A model generated the notes under the pieces. It was not told the origin of the DNA, searched no databases, and saw nothing but the letters and a program-made list of their open reading frames with translations. 64,000 bases of DNA from assembly GCF_030294945.1 (NCBI RefSeq), contig NZ_AP018448.1, positions 10,946,501 through 11,010,500 on the forward strand. The letters are read 5' to 3'. Shown one piece after another: positions 61,642 through 64,000 of the stretch. Every line of letters starts with the position of its first letter. The stretch's first letter is position 1. The stretch is from Streptomyces graminofaciens. Its GTDB lineage: Bacteria; Actinomycetota; Actinomycetes; Streptomycetales; Streptomycetaceae. A program made the position numbers and the translations under genes.

Positions 61642-62211
61642 ATGCTGGAGCAGGAACGTGCCCGGGCCCGAGAAGCCCGATTCGATGCGCTGGCGCGCGC
61701 GGTGGCAAAGCCGCTGCACCGATATCTGCTGCGCCGGGCGGACGCCGACGCGGCAGATGACATCCTCGCGGAGACGATGCTCGTGCTCTGGCGCCGCCTC
61801 GAGGACGTGCCCGGGCTCGGGAAGGGTCCCGTGACCGATCCCGACAGCGTGCTGCCCTGGTGTTACGGCGTCGCACGCGGCTGCCTGTCCAACGCCCGCC
61901 GGGCGGACGGGCGCCGGCTCCGGCTGGTGGAGCGGCTGACCCGTACCGCACCGCCGCCAATGCCCGGGGAAGCCGACCACCCCGAACTGCACGCCGCACT
62001 CGGCACACTCGGCGCCCTGGACCGTGAGGTGGTGCTGCTCTGGGCGTGGGAGGGGCTGACCCCGCGCGAGATAGCGGAAGTGACCGGACTGACCGCCAAC
62101 GCCGTCAGCATCCGCCTGCACAGGGCAAAGAAGAAACTCGCCGCTCTGCTTGACCGAAAGAATGACGACAAGGCCGGACATGAGATGGGTGAAGGAAGGA
62201 GCAACCGGTGA
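61642..62211 (+). CDS. ECF-type RNA polymerase sigma factor
   Basis: A 189-residue sigma-70 family protein. Region 2 is FDALARAVAKPLHRYLLRRA followed by DDILAETMLVLWRRLEDVPG. Region 4 is ALDREVVLLWAWEGLTPREI followed by AEVTGLTANAVSIRLHRAKK. ATG 61642 is the most conservative start; in-frame GTG 61633 and ATG 61597 are alternatives and no ribosome site is decisive. It overlaps the next gene by GTGA. The partner is a single-span membrane protein, which probably works as its anti-sigma or output protein. Confidence 0.9.
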   Translation: MLEQERARAREARFDALARAVAKPLHRYLLRRADADAADDILAETMLVLWRRLEDVPGLGKGPVTDPDSVLPWCYGVARGCLSNARRADGRRLRLVERLTRTAPPPMPGEADHPELHAALGTLGALDREVVLLWAWEGLTPREIAEVTGLTANAVSIRLHRAKKKLAALLDRKNDDKAGHEMGEGRSNR

Positions 62212-62816
62212 ACGACGAAGAACTGCTGGCCCGGATGAGGGCCATCGACCCGGCGCGGACCTCTGATGCTCCCCAGCCCGACATCAACCGTCTCCTGGAG
62301 GCCACCATGACCGCCGACACCACAGTCCGCACCTCCCCCCGCACATCGGACCGCCCCCGCCGCCCCCTGCTGCTGGCCGCAGCAGCCGCCGCTGTGCTCA
62401 CGGTGGGAGCCGGCATCACCTGGGGAGTCACGGCGACCCGCGATACTCCTCCGGCCGCGGCCGCCCCGCTGGTCCTGACCGTCCAGCAGGACACAGGCGG
62501 CGGCCCTGCCACAGCGTGCGCCGAGCTCGACGTCACCACCCTGCGCCAGTACACGACCGCCTTCGAGGGCACCGCGACCTCCATCGACGGCGACCAGATC
62601 ACTCTCCGAGTGGACCACTGGTACCGCGGCGAAGACGCCTCCACCGTCCGGCTCGACAACATCCACGAAGGACAACTGGAGTCATTCGGCCAGGAGTTCG
62701 CTGTCGGCCAGACCTACCTCGTCTACGCCAAGGACGGCAAGGTCCCGGTGTGCTACGGCGATGCCGAGGCCACCCCGAAGCTGCGGAGCCTCTACGACCG
62801 AGCGTTCGGGCAGTGA
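62208..62816 (+). CDS. Membrane-anchored partner of the ECF sigma factor
   Basis: A 202-residue protein starting at GTG 62208, coupled to the sigma gene by a 4-bp overlap. Residues 1-45 are cytoplasmic and acidic/helical (MNDEELLARMRAIDPARTSD). One membrane span follows at ~53-72 (LLLAAAAAAVLTVGAGITW). The extracytoplasmic domain of ~125 residues contains two Cys (TACAELDV, VPVCYGDAE) and beta-rich sequence (ATSIDGDQITLRVDHWYRGE). No zinc-binding HxxxCxxC is present, so it is not a ZAS anti-sigma factor. The two Cys could form a disulphide. Confidence 0.82.
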   Translation: MNDEELLARMRAIDPARTSDAPQPDINRLLEATMTADTTVRTSPRTSDRPRRPLLLAAAAAAVLTVGAGITWGVTATRDTPPAAAAPLVLTVQQDTGGGPATACAELDVTTLRQYTTAFEGTATSIDGDQITLRVDHWYRGEDASTVRLDNIHEGQLESFGQEFAVGQTYLVYAKDGKVPVCYGDAEATPKLRSLYDRAFGQ

Positions 62817-63025
62817 GCGCACAAGCTCGGCGGCTGTTCCGTCTCGCAAGGTCTGCCGTTGCCTCGTTGCGAGGTTCAGCGGGAGCCGGTCGGTAAACGC
62901 GTCACCGCTCGCATCGCCCTGCCCGATGACCTGGGCGGGGACGTCACCGGACGCCGCCCCCCAGTAGCAGCCGGCGCTCGCCTTCGGCCCCCGCCTTCAC
63001 TGGCGGTCTGATGAGAACCGGCGCG

Positions 63026-63350
63026 CTACAGGGGGGCGATGTCGGTGGGGGAGAGGTCGGGGCGGGCGCGGTGCAGACGTGCGGGGTGGCGACCGCAGCA
63101 CCTGCCGCCTGGGCGAGGGTGGTGGTGCGGCCGACGTACTGAAAGCGGCCTTCGGTGTCGTATCTGCCGAGCAGCAGCGTGCGGGGAACGGTCAGAGAGC
63201 CGGTGATCGCGCCGACGATCGCCTCGCTCGTCTCGCGGACCTTGTATTTCTGCCAGCCCCTCACCGACGGGCGGTAGGCGTCGTCCAGCCTCTTGAAGAC
63301 CACCTCCTCCATCCCGACCGACGCCCATGTCAGCCACTCGGCTGAGGTGG
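63026..63350 (-). pseudogene. ATP-dependent DNA ligase (LigC/D-like) fragment
   Basis: The minus strand reads AEWLTWASVGMEEVVFKRLD, YRPSVRGWQKYKVRETSEAI and VGAITGSLTVPRTLLLGRYD, the late adenylation motifs (motif IV EEVVFKR and motif V WQKYKVR) and start of the OB domain. After AQAAGAAVA most of the OB domain is missing and a different frame gives the C-terminus HPARLHRARPDLSPTDIAPL. Both the N-terminal half and part of the C-terminal domain are deleted. Confidence 0.7.
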
Positions 63351-63534
63351 TGAGCCCGGGAGAAGTCGGCTTCTCGGTTCCTCGCTTTCTCGGTTCCTCG
63401 CTCGGTCCAGGGATTGCGTAGAGGCTGCGCCGGCCCGCTTCGGCGAAAGTCCGGCCTGAGGCGGCCGCGGTCGATCCGGCCGCGTCGCGCGACTGTGTGG
63501 ATCTCCGCGCGTGCCGGGACCGGCGGGCTACGCC

Positions 63535-64000
63535 CTAGGCGAGCCGCTCGATCAGCATGGCCATGCCCTGCCCGCCACCGACGCACATCGTCTCCAGGCC
63601 GATCTGCTTGTCATGGGCCTGAAGGTTGTTGATGAGCGATCCGGTGATCCGCGCTCCGGTCATCCCATAGGGGTGGCCCAACGCGATGGCCCCGCCCGAA
63701 ACGTTGAGTTTGTCCTCGTCGATCTGCAGCACCCGTGCAGAGCCGAGCACCTGCACGGCGAATGCTTCGTTGATCTCGACGAGATCAACGTCGCTCATGG
63801 TCAGGCCTGCGTGGTCGAGTGCCTGACGGGTGGCCTCGATGGGGCCGAGGCCCATGATCTCCGGTGAGAGAGCGGTCACGCCGGTGGAGATGATGCGGGC
63901 CAGCGGCTGCAGGCCGAGTTCACGCGCCCGGACATCGGACATGATGACGAGGGCCGCCGCTCCGTCGTTGAGCGGGCACGAGTTGCCGGCGGTGACGGAG
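63535..64000 (-). CDS. Acetyl-CoA C-acyltransferase (thiolase), C-terminal part
   Basis: The last ~154 residues of a thiolase whose 5' end lies beyond the right edge. It shows SVTAGNSCPLNDGAAALVIM, VDLVEINEAFAVQ, the His of IALGHPYGMTGARI and the catalytic C-terminal Cys in ETMCVGGGQGMAMLIERLA. All motifs in the visible part are canonical. The protein should thiolyse 3-oxoacyl-CoAs or condense acetyl-CoA. It is a different subfamily from the thiolase at 52695 (GHPYG and CVGGGQG against GHPLG and CIGVGQG). Confidence 0.93.
   Translation of the reverse strand, partial: SVTAGNSCPLNDGAAALVIMSDVRARELGLQPLARIISTGVTALSPEIMGLGPIEATRQALDHAGLTMSDVDLVEINEAFAVQVLGSARVLQIDEDKLNVSGGAIALGHPYGMTGARITGSLINNLQAHDKQIGLETMCVGGGQGMAMLIERLA

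Overview
The base composition (GC-rich, strong third-position GC bias), GTG/TTG starts, ATGA start/stop overlaps and the protein families (MmyB-type XRE regulators, PucR, IclR, CGNR, PAS/SpoIIE remnants) point to a Streptomyces or close relative. The species cannot be named from the sequence. The window reads as accessory or arm-type chromosome: blocks of intact catabolic operons alternate with stretches full of truncated, frameshifted and fused gene remnants and IS debris. No tRNA, rRNA or CRISPR array was seen.

1-9 kb: a truncated secreted alpha/beta hydrolase at the left edge. Then come relics (PAS sensor, GntR regulator, cytochrome P450 and SDR pieces joined by deletions), a zinc alcohol dehydrogenase divergent from an XRE/MmyB regulator, and a TetR regulator divergent from an enoyl-CoA hydratase-like gene plus acyl-CoA synthetase operon.

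9-18 kb: mostly decay. It holds a frameshifted P-loop/Sel1-repeat protein, a lipase relic, IS1182-, IS3- and IS30-family transposase remnants, a pair of diverged direct repeats, a histidine kinase scrap, and an S8 protease whose truncated 3' end abuts a truncated PAS gene.

18-43 kb: the core of the window, a nearly uninterrupted amine/amino-acid catabolic region. A PucR regulator is divergent from a GabT-like aminotransferase, an FAD/Fe-S D-2-hydroxyacid dehydrogenase and a GabD-like dehydrogenase. Two almost identical IclR regulators follow. A long, translationally coupled plus-strand cluster then encodes a sarcosine-oxidase-like FAD enzyme, two AstE/aspartoacylase-family deacylases, a polyamine-type ABC importer, a class III aminotransferase, an aldehyde dehydrogenase, an aldo/keto reductase, a HAD-II hydrolase and a PuuB-like FAD oxidoreductase. 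After a terminator come aspartase and a cupin. The inferred logic is import of an N-substituted amine or polyamine-like compound, oxidation or transamination to an aldehyde, oxidation to the acid, deacylation, and release of carbon as succinate or fumarate. The actual substrate is unknown.

43-54 kb: small hydrolytic/oxidative modules. An MBL hydrolase and two alpha/beta hydrolases lie on the minus strand. A flavin reductase-like protein, an alpha/beta hydrolase-NTF2 fusion and an enoyl-CoA hydratase lie on the plus strand, followed by a CGNR regulator. A shared sequence box precedes three of these promoters. Next is a 3-oxoacid CoA-transferase/thiolase set (pcaIJF-like) in which the B subunit gene is frameshifted.

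54-64 kb: a 1-Cys peroxiredoxin, then a graveyard (methyltransferase, integrase, WD40, NmrA and crotonase remnants). After that come a CocE/NonD hydrolase, an alpha/beta hydrolase, a TetR regulator with three AAACCGATCGGTTT-type sites beside a decayed second tetR, an ECF sigma factor with its membrane partner, a DNA ligase relic, and the C-terminal part of a thiolase at the right edge.
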